Notes: generated by a model not told the origin, from the letters alone. Counted from the stretch's first letter, positions 31,173-42,414 are shown. The stretch is DNA of 64,000 nt from Galeruca laticollis (GCA_963921935.1 OY998180.1:102125610-102189609); one strand, 5' to 3'. Translations and numbers: made by a program.

Positions 31173-32315
31173 ATCATTTAAATGAAAAAGAACATATGAG
31201 GTGTTAGGGCTTAGGTTGGTGGAGCACTTAAACAACTTAATATTTTAATACTTTATTTTCTCTGTGGGGCCACATATCGACCGCCGTTATTCCCTCCAAA
31301 ACTACATGACATCTGACAATTACAGTAGGTGCAACCCACCGATATATGATTATATTAATCTATGGTTCAAGATGACCTAACTGAGACCATAGAGTACTCT
31401 GCATATCAAATTAGTCTAACAGAGGAAAGAAAAAGAAAAAGACAGGGAAAGTGGGAAGCCTCTTTTATGTTTCGATCTCGAAAATGTCCTGACGTGTCCA
31501 AAGGCCGATATAAAAACTTTTTTTATATAAGTAAACTGAATGTGTACAATGTGACTGCCCACCTTTCCATTGGTAAACAAGTTTATTGTGCGGTTTGGAC
31601 TGAGGCTTTACATGGAAGAGCTGGAAACGACTTGGCTAGCCCAGTTTATAAAATATTACATAGAGTGTAAGAAGACCATCCAGAATTTACCGAAATAATA
31701 TTGTGGAGTGATAGCTGCGTGCCACAAAATAGGAATAGCCTTATGAGTTATGCTCTCGACCACATAATACAATTCCACAAAAATCTACAAAAAATTACTA
31801 TGAAATTTTCAGTTCCGGGGCATTCTAGCATTCAAGAAGTAGATGCTATACATAGCTCCATATGAAGGTCATTGAGCAGAATAGAATATTATTCCCCAGT
31901 CTCACTTCTTCGATATTTATTGAAAGTGAACCGGCCAAAACCGTACACAATAATTCAAATGAAGAAGGAAGACTTCATAGATTTTCAATTCTACTCAAGT
32001 CAGTTAAACTACAACACTGTGCCATTTTCAAAGGTCGTATGTTTGCAGTTCTCAAGAAGCTTTTTTGAGCTGAAATATAAATATTATTTTAAAGAAGAAT
32101 CTAATGTGTTCAAAGTCGTAAGTTTACATCAACGAAATCTCCGTAGAAAACAACATGTTACAGCAGAACCTGAAACGCGTATTCCACTGGAGCTGAAAAA
32201 GTATGACAGCACTGCTGCACTGCCTCAAACAAAACTGGATGCCATTAAAACCATGTTCAAATGGATTCCTGAGATGGACAGGCAATATTATGAGACTATT
32301 TTTAAGCAAAAATAG
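31173..32315 (+). pseudogene. DDE transposase, catalytic and C-terminal part
   Basis: After the solo LTR the frame resumes at 31422: RKEKEKDRESGKPLLCFDLE, NVLTCPKADIKTFF, then (shifted) YISKLNVYNVTAHLSIG and VWTEALHGRAGNDLAS. The segment EIILWSDSCVPQNRN carries an Asp (codon 31710-31712) and SVPGHSSIQEVDAIHS a Glu (31836-31838), which I read as two of the three catalytic acids. The C-terminal part (SPVSLLRYLLKVNRPKPYTI ... MFKWIPEMDRQYYETIF) ends with the stop at 32313. Stops at about 31668 and 31863 and one frameshift near 31520 disable it. Confidence 0.8.
31202..31421 (-). repeat. Solo LTR with GAGG target duplication
   Basis: 220 bp, TG...CA, the same LTR as 23432-23651. GAGG flanks it at 31198-31201 and 31422-31425. 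Removing it restores the transposase frame across the site (HLNEKEHM, then RKEKEKDRESG), confirming insertion into coding sequence and excluding an intron. Confidence 0.88.
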
Positions 32316-33646
32316 ATACCATGAATAATTTTAAGTAAAAAAGTTTTGAAGTACCAAAGTTCTATGTTACAAAGTTGAGAAAAACTGTTAGGTTTGGGAA
32401 TATCAGAGTTCTATGTTTTTTTTAAATATATTAATTTCTTTAAATTGGTTTATTTTTTGTAAAAAATTCAAATCAAATGCTTATCAGTTAACAGTGAACA
32501 GACTTATAAATTGAAAACAGTAAAAATAATTAAATAAAGATCAAAAAATAATGACATTTTTTTAAATCGTTTTTTCTCAAAATAGCCACAATGCCACATA
32601 CCACTTTGTAATAATAGGGTGACGAATAGACATAATATCATAATTAACAGAATACAGAATAAATCGCAAAGCAATCAGACGTGAAATAGCTGAAGTATTT
32701 CGTCTTGGTACCAGCAGGTCCTGTTCCTGCTTGGCACAGGTAAAATAGATCTCTACAATCAGTGCACTCAAGACGTCACCTTGCTACTCCCTCCAATCTA
32801 ACAACCCCCTAGATCAGATCCTGAATCCGCCCTTGAACCCAGTCATCAACATCTCCTACTGAGGTAACTTTTATAATATGACATTTAGAGAATTTGTGTT
32901 AAAATAAAAAATGAAGATAAGTTCATTATCTAAAAAAAATTACCTTTATGATTTTTTTCGAAAATTCAATAATTTCCGACATAACGGGCCCCAAATATAC
33001 CACGTATCTTGTGAGCTCACGCCCTGGATCCAGAAGAGACGTTCTATGTATTTAATGATAAGCGGCGAATAAATTCTTAATAATTCGGGTAAAATACATA
33101 TTTTCCTATGATTCAATGTTCGTGTGATAGGGGAAATCTATATCTATCATATCCTGTGACTTGAGTCCTGTTTTTATCCTTCGGCCATATTGAAAAAAGG
33201 GTCAAACATTCTTTTACCGTATTTGTAGGGTATCAGTAATTTTCTTCGGGAAAGGGAAAACGTCAATCGTGGAAAATTTATATAAAAATGTATCGAAGCA
33301 AGGGAATAATTAGCTCGAAATGGCCATTGACAGTTTTAAAAATCCTAATCTTTCTCACGAGACCGTATTCTGTAGCGGGCAAACTGTTCTTTCGATTTAA
33401 TATGCGACAAAGCATGTAAAAACTCTCAAATCCCTTAGAATCGGGACCTTCAAGCGGCCTCAATGCAAAACACGATCAAACTAGCAAGCTTGCCACCGAT
33501 CGCTGAAGCTGCAAGGCAACACTTTTACCGGGTATATTTACAAGTTCAGCATTGGCTCGCAAACGGACTGTAACCAGAAAAATGGGGATGGAAACATGCA
33601 TGGGATATAGTCATGCCGGTCCAGATCACAAAAGAGCCGGCGCATT
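32316..33646. other. No gene recognised
   Basis: The first 100 bp contain the right-hand AGTTCTATG subterminal repeats of the DDE transposon. The remainder is AT-rich with small chance ORFs (for example 33463-33278) that show no recognisable protein. Confidence 0.4.
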
Positions 33647-34620
33647 AGTCCGGGAAAGTAAGGAAATAAAAGTCAAAAGTTTCCCATAATTGATTTTTAA
33701 TTTTTAAATGAAAATATATTGACCCAGCATCACTCTCCTAGATTGTCTAATAATTTCCGCTGGAGCTCGCGACGCAGCTTGCAAGCACAGCTCAGACCAC
33801 CTAAAATTCAAGTGATTTATGCTCGTGTCATTTCTGGATGTGTTCTTACAAAAAAATCGTAGAGATGAAAATTGAAGCAAATCTTATGCCCTTGAAGGTG
33901 ACGTAAATAGTTTTTTCAAAAAAAAAATTTCCGATCTTAAATTTTTCAAAAATTGAAAAAATTTACGAAAATTATATTTTTGGTTGGTAATTATAAATAA
34001 AATATTAATATCGAGGTCAAAACATAGATAAACATAGAGTGCAAACTTCTAAAAATTTACATTTTTTCAGATTTGGAAAATTCAAAATGGCGGCTGCGCA
34101 AATTGGAAACAATTTTTTTTTTCAATCGCGTCTAAATTTATGAACATTAACGATATTGAGAAACGGTTTGTTGCAATCGACAGAGTGAAAGTTATATTTT
34201 TATAAATATTAAACAAAATTTTTAAAAATTTTTGACATAATTTTTTAGAACGTTTGCCGAAAATAAAAAAATTTACATTTAGTTTTTTCTCATTTTGGCG
34301 TTGAAAAATTTGTTTAAAATATGTTTTCACATTATAAATATGTGTGTCTTTGAGAGACGAGTATTCAAAAAAAATTTTTTTTAGATGCGACTTTTACAAG
34401 TTGAGATAAACAAATTCAAAGTCTGTTAGATTCTGTGATAATATTCATTGAAATTTTGATCACTTCGCTAGATTGTCGAATCCCAACTCAACTTAAACAC
34501 ACATTTTCATTTTTCTACCGTCAATTGGTCCATTCAAAAGAGAATAGTAATCCTAGCTCGCTCGGCCAAACGGTGTGGCGGCAGCTGCTTGGCGTTGTGG
34601 TGGGGGGTCAGCGCTCGTTC
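33647..34620 (+). repeat. Left inverted arm of foldback element
   Basis: Pairs with 35238-36217. It includes long A/T runs and ends inward at GGGGTCAGCGCTCGTTC, which reads LLGVVVGGQRSF in one frame. Confidence 0.88.
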
Positions 34621-34836
34621 GCAGTTGAACAAAGCTCAAGCTTTTATTTTGGTTTTATTTGTAAAAATTTTGGATTTGTGGTTTGCTAATAGTATGGTTA
34701 TTATCAACCATTACATATTGCTAGAAATAAGGTACAATGATATTTATAATTTATATCTATAAATCCATTTATTATATATATTATACATAATTCGAAACGT
34801 AGATACTAAGAATAATATTTATTTACATATTTACAT

Positions 34837-35333
34837 CTATTTTCTACAAATTCTCGCCCTTTTTGGTCTCTGAGGAAATGGCTCTGTACAATTTTCCTCG
34901 TCATTATCATTAGCAAACAAATCCTCATCGATATTATTGCTACTATCAATTGCAAGTTCACAATCAACTAATTGAGTCATATCAAAATTTAGCTCATCAC
35001 TCAGAGATTCATTATCATCCTCGTCATTGTCAAATACCGTACTTAAATTTCGATGTTACAACAGTTTTTGCCTTCGCAATTTTTACATAATATCGTACAA
35101 TGTATGCCAACTTTTTTACAACCACACCTGGTAGTAGAGCACCCTGTGGTACAAGAACACGAAATAATGTTCAATAATTCGTCAGGTACAAGTACGTCGT
35201 CAGTCATGTTAGTAAGGGTCTTTTGGGCGTTCGAAGAGAATGAGCGCTGACCCCCCACCAGAACGCCAAGCAGCTGCCGCCGCACCGTTTGGCCGAGCGA
35301 GCTGGGATTATTGTTCTCTTTTGAATGGACCAA
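34837..35333 (-). CDS. CXC (tesmin/TSO1-like) cysteine-rich protein inside the foldback element
   Basis: The ORF at 35333-35043 begins in the right arm. From MTDDVLVPDELLNIISCSC it is a cysteine cluster (C-x-C-x3-C-x4-C-x-C then C-x3-C-x2-C-x4-C) like the CXC half of tesmin/TSO1 proteins and of many repetitive insect proteins. The stop at 35043 looks like a frameshift, because another frame continues through an acidic stretch (VFDNDEDDNESLSDELNF) to a basic PKRARICRK end and a stop at 34837. CXC motifs bind DNA with zinc; the role here is unknown. It may be the 3' exon of a gene captured between the arms. Confidence 0.55.
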
Positions 35334-36217
35334 TTAACGGTAGAAAAATGAAAAATTGTGTTTAAGTTGAGTTGGGATTCAACAACTTAGCAAAGTGATC
35401 AAAATTTGAAAATTTCAATTAATATTATGACAGTATCTAGCAGATTTTGAATTTGTTTATCTCAGCTTGTAAAAGTCGCATCTGAAAATTTTTTTTTTCA
35501 AAATACTCGTCTTTCAAAAACAAACATATTTATAACGTAAAAAGATATTTTTAAGAAATTTTTCAACGCCAAAATGAGAAAAAACTAGATGTAAAAATTT
35601 TTATTCTCGGTAAATGTTCTAAAAAATTATGTAACAAAATTTTTAAAAATTTTGTTTGTTATTTATAAAAATATAACTTTCACTCTGTCGATTGCAACAA
35701 ACCGTTTCTCAATATCGTTAATGTTCATAAATTTAGACGCGATTGAAAAAAAAATTTGTTTCTAATTTGGGCAGCCGCCATTTTGAATTTTCCAAATCTG
35801 AAAAAATGTAAATTTTTGGAAGTTTGCCCTCTATGTTTATCTATGTTTTGACCTCGATATTAATATTTTATTTATAATTATCAACCAAAAATATAATTTT
35901 CGTAAATTTTTTCAATTTTTGGAAAATTTAAGATCGGAAATTTTTTTTTAAACAACTATTTACGTCACCTTCAATAGCATAAGATTTGCTTCAATTTTCA
36001 TCTCTACGATTTTTTTGTAAGAACACATCCAGGAATGACACGGGCATAAATCATTTGAATTTTAGGTGGTCAGAGCTGTGCTTGCAAGCTCCAGTGGAAA
36101 TTATTAGACAATCTAGGAGAGTGATGCTGGGTCAATATATTTTCATTTAAAAATGAAAAATCAGTTATGGGAAAGTTTTGATAGTTAACAGATTTTTCGA
36201 CCTTACTTTCCCGGACT
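35238..36217 (-). repeat. Right inverted arm of foldback element
   Basis: Complement of 33647-34620 with small indels and substitutions. Confidence 0.88.
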
Positions 36218-37061
36218 ACATCCGGAATTCTTGAAGATGATATTTCGTAACTGCAAGATTGACTGTAGCAGAAAATGTTCATGTAAGAGAGCAGGGCTAC
36301 AATGCGCATTCATCTGTGGTTCATGTCAGCCCCGCCCGTGTTATCCGAAGAAGTAGAAGTGGAGGAAGAAAGAGAACAATAAGAAAGAGGGGAATACATA
36401 GAGCAAGACGAAGAAAGTTAAGAGGGCGATGTGGACAACCAAGAATTTGTATTCGACTCTGAAATCGAGTAGTGATTCACAGATTTATATTCAGTTTTTG
36501 ATGTATTTTTGATCTTGTATATATTTCCTATAATAAATGTAATTTTTGAAAAACTTGTATTTTTCCAAAAACCCAGCAAAAAGCATCTAAATAGTGCAAA
36601 AAAATTGCAATGAAGTGTCGATGTCCATTTTCAGGGAAAATATGTAACCTTTTAAAGCTGTGTGTGTGTGTCCTACCAAGTATTGAGCCCCATCCACATG
36701 TAATGACTGTTAAGGTTCGCTAATTCATGTTCGTGTATGTGAGTGACGTGAGCTCCTGTAAAATTTTAAATAACTTAGGAAGTATGGTAGTGCAAATGAT
36801 GTGTTATCAAAAATCATAAGAAGGCAACTTCAAGTAATCCGGTAGTATAAATAAACTGTATGTATTATGTTTTTTTTATTAGAAAATGTTTGATTGAAGC
36901 TTCAAAATTCAACACCAAATAAACTAATGAGAAGAAAAACAATTAAAATAAGTAGAAGAAATTCCTCCGACTGATAACACTGTTTATTTATATATTAAAG
37001 CGGACCACACACTAATAGTTGTTGGTTATTGATCAAATGGTTTTTAATCACGAAAACTATG
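36218..37061. other. Spacer with a small arginine-rich ORF of unknown origin
   Basis: 36259-36462 (+) could encode a 67-residue peptide with 20 or so arginines (RRSRSGGRKRTIRKRG). The same DNA read in another frame is strongly acidic and ends FDSEIE, so which frame ever mattered is unclear. AATAAA follows at about 36532. I recognise neither reading. The rest is featureless. Confidence 0.2.
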
Positions 37062-37842
37062 ACTGAGATAGTTATTAAACGATTACTTGAAGACAACACT
37101 AAACAAATTCTTGCGGAACTTGAAAAGTCAAAAGTAGAACTAAAAAGGCCATTGATTTTTCTGAAAAAAATTTGCTGCAAAAAATTACCGAACTAAACAT
37201 AAAAATTAAAACGATTGAAGAAGAAAATAAAGATCTGAAACAAAGGGTAGAGGATCTAGAAAAGAAAAATCGTATCAACAATTTAGTTATCTCTGGACTA
37301 GAAAAACCTCGAAACGGGTTATTGACACCGGGATTCATATGCGACGAAATTAATGGTAGATTGAATTCGGATTTAAAGGAAACAGAAATAAAAAATCTAT
37401 ACTTTCTCGGGAAAGGCGACGCAGCGCCAATAAAGATAGAATTAGTTTCGTTCTTTGCGAAGCAGGCAGTCTTAAAACAAGTTAAAAAGCTGAAGGGATC
37501 TGGAGTATTTATAGCTAATGACGCAACCCCTCAACAAAGAGAAAACTATAGAAACCATATCTGGTACAATTCCGTGCAAGTAACAAGTATAAAAACTGCT
37601 TTATCAGCAATAATAAACTAATTTTAGATGGTAACAGCTATACCCTGGACGAACTACTAAATTTATCGCTTGAAGAGTTGCAACCTAAAAGTGATCTGGC
37701 AACCTCCCATCAACCTCCACGACTTGGAATTAGTGATCATAACTCAGCAAATCCAGATGAAGCCACTTTAACTGCTGTAAACGAAGATAGAATTACTAAA
37801 AGTGGTCCGAAGACACGTTCGCGTTCTCAGTCAAAAAAATAA
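37062..37842 (+). pseudogene. ORF1 (coiled-coil nucleic-acid-binding) of the CR1/Jockey-group element
   Basis: From the ATG at 37062 (MTEIVIKRLLEDNTKQILAE) with a frame change near 37160 into the ORF 37172-37621: a coiled coil (ELNIKIKTIEEENKDLKQRV), then NLVISGLEKPRNG, an L1-ORF1/transposase-22-like RNA-binding core. Another change near 37620 leads to LDGNSYTLDELLNLS and the end SRSQSKK at 37842. Expected to act as RNA chaperone for the element. Confidence 0.7.
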
Positions 37843-38065
37843 CTTAGTTAACATAATAATTACCTTTTTCCCATTGTACTACTTTTTACGTCGTTTCATA
37901 GTCTTGTGTTTTAATGACTAGTACCTAATTGTTTCATGTTTTTTTATTCACATATCAAGCTATTTTATTTTATTTTTTTCTTAGAAATAATTAACAATGT
38001 ATAATTATTTTAACAATGTATTTTTGTACTGTTCAATTGTTTATTATTAATTGGTGAGTGTCTAA

Positions 38066-40089
38066 ATGGATCCTTATATTCAGCATTTTCAAATAAATTC
38101 AATTCCAACTTTTACCATAAATACTGCTGATAATTGTTCACAAATACTAAATATTAATAATAAAATTAGCACTTTTCAAGTCCTGCATATGAATATACGT
38201 AGTATCAATAAAAATTTTGATGAATTTTTGGTACTACTTCAAAATTTAAACAGAGAATTTGATTGTATGGTTTTAAGTGAGACTTGGAAAATAATAGAAC
38301 CGAGCATTTTTGACATAAATGGGTATGAATTGATCTATAATGAAAGTCATTTTAACCAAAATGATGGAGTAATTGTATATGTTAATTCTTCTCTTAATTT
38401 CACGTATGATATATTACCATTGCACAATAATATCAATGCATTAAAGATTAATATTACATCAAATATCAATGGTTCCGTTGTTGTTACGGCATTTTATAAG
38501 TCACCAACTATAAACATAAATGAATTCAATGCGAGCCTGAATGCATTCCTAGAACAGCACGAAAATAATGAAAACGAGATAAAACTTTTTTTGGGAGACT
38601 TAAATATCAATTTACTAGAGCCACATGATAGACACACAGCCGAGTACCTAAATATTCTGAATGAATTTGGGTATAAATCTACCATCAATGACTCAACACG
38701 GGTCCAAGGTAATAGTGAAAGCAGTTTAGATCACATATTCCTAAAGACTAATGTAAACAATTACGATAACATCTTGCCCTTGGTATTAAAAACAACTATA
38801 ACTGACCATTTTGCAACCATCTTGCAAATTGGTTATGAAAATAATGCTGTACATGAAATAGGTAACAGTAGATATATCAATTTCATCAATGAAAATATAT
38901 TAATGAATTCATTACAGCACCTTTGTTGGGATTCAGTGTACGCTGCTGATAATCCAGATATTGCAACAAACGAATTTATAACTATTGTTACAAACCTGTT
39001 AAACCAATGCACTGAACGAAGACAACTGTTCAGAAAACGCGATAAATTAGCTCCCTGGTTAACTACGGCCCTACTTAATTCGATAAATAAAAAGAACATG
39101 ATGTATAAAGAGTGTCAAAAAATATAAATAACATTACTATGAAAAATGATTACAAGATATTTAGAAATAAGCTGAATACACTAATTGTTAAAGCAAAATC
39201 AAAATATTATCAACAACTAATTAATAAAAATTCGAGCACCACAAAAAACTTATGGAACGTAGTTCAACAATTAACAAATTTGAAAAAGAATAAAAACCCC
39301 ATCAACAGCATTACTGGCGTAGATTCTGACGAGTTGATTGTGAATGACATTGATGTAGCTAACGAGTTCAATAACCACTTCACTTCCGTAGGCAAAAAAA
39401 TAGCTAACAAAGTTCCAAAAGATAAAAATTATAAAATTAAACGGTCATCTACTTTGAATTCGTTTGTGTTTGCGCCAGCTGATGAAAACGAAGTTCTAGA
39501 AGTAATATTAAATTAAAAAAATGGGAAATCAGTTGGTTGTGATAACATAAAAGCTGAAACGATTAAATTAATTCGATATCATATAGTACAACCTTTAACT
39601 TATCTCTTTAACAATTCAATTCAAAGCGGTGTGTTTCCCATGGCCTTTAAGAATACTGTTGTGACCCCAATATATAAAAAAGGAAGTAAATCAGACGTCA
39701 GTAACTACCGACCAATATCACAATTCAAGACTTCTCAGTTACCTAAATAAATACAAACTTCTATCAAATCAACAATTTGGTTTCAGGCAAGGTAAATCTA
39801 CTCAGGACGCTGTAATCGAATTAACATCTAAAATAACCGAGTCACTTAGTGAAGATAAGCCGTGTTTGTGTATATTTATAGACCTAACAAAAGCCTTTGA
39901 TACAGTGAGTCACCCTTTATTATTACAAGCATTGGAGGTATAGGGATCCGAAACGAGTCCCTAAAATTTTTTGAAAATTATCTAACTAATAGACATCAAT
40001 TTGTAAGGGTGAATGATGTGAAGAGCTGAGACAGACCGATTGACTTTGGTGTACCTCAAGGTACCGTTCTAGGCCCAACGTTGTTTAAT
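38066..40089 (+). pseudogene. ORF2 5' part: endonuclease and RT fingers/palm start
   Basis: 38066-39127 is an APE endonuclease: VLHMNIRSINKNFDEFL, LSETWKI, FYKSPT, LFLGDLNINL, SLDHIF, TDHFATIL. After a stop the frame 39112-39516 is the N-terminal RT region. From about 39520 several frames give KAETIKLIRYHIVQPL, VTPIYKKGSKSDVSNYRPIS, FGFRQGKSTQDAVIELT, CIFIDLTKAFDTVSHP and FGVPQGTVLGPTLFNIY. The text then runs into ATATAT at 40088 where the errantivirus sits. Confidence 0.88.
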
Positions 40090-40108
40090 ATATATATATA
40101 TATATATA
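40088..40108. repeat. (TA)n run, left of errantivirus insertion
   Basis: TA dinucleotides that overlap the RT codons for I-Y-I in LFNIYI. Equivalent TA runs lie at 47788-47820 and 48025-48064. Confidence 0.9.
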
Positions 40109-40322
40109 ACTTAACTTTTAATTTACTGAAAACGTGTTTTTAAAAACTAACTTTATTTCTAAGACAAACTAATACAATAATTTCAAATACAAGACTGATA
40201 TTTTTATTATGAACATGAATTTAAATAACCTCGTAACAAACACAACTAAGCAATTCTACAATGATATAAATACTTAATCAGCACAATATACTGTCCACCT
40301 AAGGGCAATGGCGTAGGTGACA
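40109..40322 (-). repeat. 3' LTR of errantivirus-like element
   Basis: 214 bp; on the minus strand it starts TGTCACCTACGCC and ends AAAAGTTAAGT. No difference from 47574-47787 was seen on reading both. Confidence 0.92.
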
Positions 40323-40336
40323 CCTCCCCCTTTAGA
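40323..40336 (-). other. Polypurine tract of errantivirus-like element
   Basis: On the minus strand AAAGGGGGAGG immediately precedes the TGTCACC start of the 3' LTR. Confidence 0.8.
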
Positions 40337-41510
40337 AGGAAGCTTCTCCTGGAAGCTGGATCCCATCTTCCGTTGACTCCTGCTGACTCTTACTCGTCCT
40401 TCCTGAATGTTTCCTCTTGTACATGATCCACAGGAAGGCCACTATCAATGCTGTATAAAGAAGAATAGTCCAAATACTGGGAATGTGAAAATTATGGTTT
40501 TCTGTGAATATTGGCGTTACCAGTTGATTTGGAATATCCTTTATTTTTAAACTTTTTAAATCAATCTTCATCGGAGAAACGTATAATTGATTTAATTTCA
40601 AATTTAATTCATTTATTACAAAAGGTTGTCCAAAAGTTTTTTGTTGAAATATTAACTCTTGATTTCTAAATATAATTTTACATGCTGAATTTTCAATTAA
40701 ATAAATGCCTTTAAGAGTTTTCACTTCAGTTTCTTGCTTACATTTTATGATTAATTTTTCTTCTACTGGAAATATTGCCAAAAATTGATTTATCTCCGGA
40801 ATAATTTCAATGTGATTCTTAATTATTTCAATTTTTGTATATTGACAAAATGTAGAATTTCCTGCTAGCAATATGTTTTCTTCGCACCCATAATTATTAT
40901 TGTCTTGCAAATGGTTAGGACATTGAAAAATATTGCCACGAGTGCAAATGTCATTTAGAGGTTTAATGACATTATTTGATTTTAGTAAAAATTTTGAATT
41001 AGGTATTAATGTTACGTATTCTGATTCAATTTCTGTAGGTACAGGTAACATATAAAAAAGATTAAATAGAATATCATAATTAATAGGTATCGATAAAAAA
41101 TATTGTATTTGATTATTTTCTACTTTACAAACTACGTCTATGACGGCTTCAAATTCTAAAATGTTTTTATGTTTTAATTCGAAAGGTAATTCCGTTTGAT
41201 AATAATAATGCACTTTTTGCAACTCTGCAAATAAGTCGTCAGATTTTATAATACTTTGATGTAATGTTTTAAGTTTACAGAAGGTTAATGAATTTTCTAC
41301 CGTTTCTAAAACGTCTAAAATTACATTGAATGTGATAAGAAGTTCGTTGAATAGCTGTTTTAAATAAATAATATTTTCTGCATTTGCTTGAAAATCTAAA
41401 ATATCTCTTATCTCAAATATTTTCGTTTTTAATATTTTTTCATTATACTGGATGTCCTGAATTGTCTTATTAAAATTATCAATTATTTGGTGACTAACAG
41501 AATATTGCAT
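40332..41510 (-). pseudogene. Env, C-terminal ectodomain and membrane anchor (split by MITE)
   Basis: A 392-residue frame, the larger part of the insect errantivirus envelope, a protein family related to baculovirus fusion protein F. Visible features are N-terminal helical segments, a cysteine-containing ectodomain (CTRGNIFQCPNHL, YGCEENILL), a hydrophobic anchor near residues 345-363 (IWTILLYTALIVAFLWIM) and a short basic tail. It is cut from its N-terminal part by the MITE at 41520-42023, so no full protein is encoded. In live relatives Env gives the element an extracellular infectious phase. Confidence 0.85.
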
Positions 41511-41519
41511 TTTAATTTG

Positions 41520-42023
41520 AAGGCGGGTTTATACAACATTTACATAGTCATAATCATAATCACAGTCAGAATCATAAACTTAATCATAATCATAAACTTA
41601 ATCATAATCATAAGTCTGAAAGGCGTTTATACAATTTTAATAGTCACAGTCATAAGCATAAAATTCATATAAATGAAATTTGCCAAAAAGTCAAATCAAT
41701 GAAGTTAATATAAACAATGATTGACGGAGCACAGAAATACCTCCAAAAAACGGCCAATAAAATTAATTCTTCAACCAAGACGCCTTTTTGTCATCATTGC
41801 TCATCGCGTGTTGGTTACGACACATGCGCATTTCAATTCTCGTCTTAATCATAATCATAAAGTTAAAAGTTAGGAACTTCAAGGTCAGTAAAATTATGCT
41901 TATGATTATGATTGTGATTGTGACAATTGTATAAACGATGCTATAAGAAATCATTAGTTTAACTCTTATGATTGTGACTGTGATTATGATTATGACTATG
42001 TAAATGTTGTATAAACCCGCCTT
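41520..42023. mobile_element. MITE with long inverted ends inserted in env
   Basis: AAGGCGGGTTTATACAAC at 41520 and its complement ending at 42023 begin inverted ends that extend about 50 bp through ATAATCATAATC-type repeats. Flanks are TAATTTG (41513-41519) and TAGTTTG (42024-42030), a 7-bp direct repeat with one mismatch (8 bp if the end is taken one base inward), fitting a hAT-like origin. It has no coding capacity. Its entry appends a His/Asn/Ser-rich tail (HSHNHNHSHNHKS) to the upstream env frame. Confidence 0.85.
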
Positions 42024-42414
42024 TAGTTTGCAAGTTTTCTTGATTTTGTTTTAAATGTTCCATGATTGAATTAATTCTTTCTCCATCTTCAGAGTCCAAA
42101 TTTCCCGTAATTGTTTTTACTATTGATCCAAGACCGTTAATTAACCCTCTCTTTGGTCTATCTAAGATTGAATGAATATTAATGTTATTAAATTTATCAT
42201 CTATACTATTCTTAGTGTACTCTATTATATTTACAATATTTTCTGTTTCAGTTAGAAAAAATGTATTATTAGACATATTATATTTAACGTGATTGTATTG
42301 TATACTTAACTTATTATATTCTACTAGTAGTGGACTTAAATTATAAAAATGAACAAAAGTATGGCTGGATTTCTGCAGTTTGGCATATCCAAGATTTATG
42401 GGAAGTATTCCCAA
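41959..42414 (-). pseudogene. Env, N-terminal part with furin-type cleavage site
   Basis: 151 residues. RPKR at residues 86-89 is a furin-like cleavage site, followed at once by a hydrophobic glycine-rich segment, as in errantivirus Env and baculovirus F where cleavage frees a fusion peptide. The last 20 residues come from the MITE and are not Env. The signal peptide region is not clear: the frame starts at MGILPINLGYAKLQ, and a spliced leader or upstream exon would be expected in this lineage. Confidence 0.82.

Larger units (their letters stand above)
21661..32420 (+). mobile_element. Unassigned DDE-type DNA transposon, with three later insertions
   Basis: A multi-exon transposase gene (about 22017-23431, continuing at 31173-32315) is bordered on both sides by short repeats of the type AGTTCTATG / CATAGAACC (21708, 21765, 21888 on the left; 32358 and 32410 on the right). 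These look like transposase-binding subterminal repeats. The exact ends were not found, so the limits are approximate. I know this protein type (FHKPRKDRCDTC, TEALHGRAGND, ILWSDSCVPQNRN, SVPGHSSIQEVD blocks) as a repetitive family in insects and cnidarians but cannot place it in a named superfamily with confidence. Confidence 0.6.
33647..36217. mobile_element. Foldback-type element with inverted arms of about 975 bp
   Basis: 33647-34620 is repeated in inverted orientation at 35238-36217 with only scattered differences. The outer ends are TAGTCCGGGAAAGTAAGG and its complement. CAT borders both sides (33644-33646 and 36218-36220), a possible 3-bp target duplication. The 0.6-kb centre contains a cysteine-rich gene fragment. 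Such long inverted repeats with little coding capacity resemble foldback elements. I see no transposase, so mobilisation would be in trans. Confidence 0.75.

Noticed and set aside
31202..31421. GT...AG intron inside the DDE transposase
   Set aside because: The segment starts near GTGTTAG and ends in AACAGAG, which looks like an intron. However, it has TG...CA ends, a second copy beside Gypsy internal DNA (23432-23651) and a GAGG target duplication, so it is a solo LTR.
21541..33000. GGGCCC at about 21551 and 32987 as terminal inverted repeats of the DDE transposon
   Set aside because: GGGCCC is self-complementary, so it pairs trivially; the flanking bases do not continue an inverted repeat.
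33278..33463. 61-codon minus-strand ORF as a gene
   Set aside because: No motif, no homology that I recognise, typical chance length in AT-rich DNA.
36259..36462. Arginine-rich nucleic-acid-binding peptide gene
   Set aside because: Another frame of the same DNA is acidic and ends FDSEIE. No homologue is recognised and no start context supports it; kept only as a note.
41959..42000. Histidine-rich metal-binding tail on Env
   Set aside because: HSHNHNHSHNHKS comes from the MITE end inserted in the frame, not from the envelope gene.
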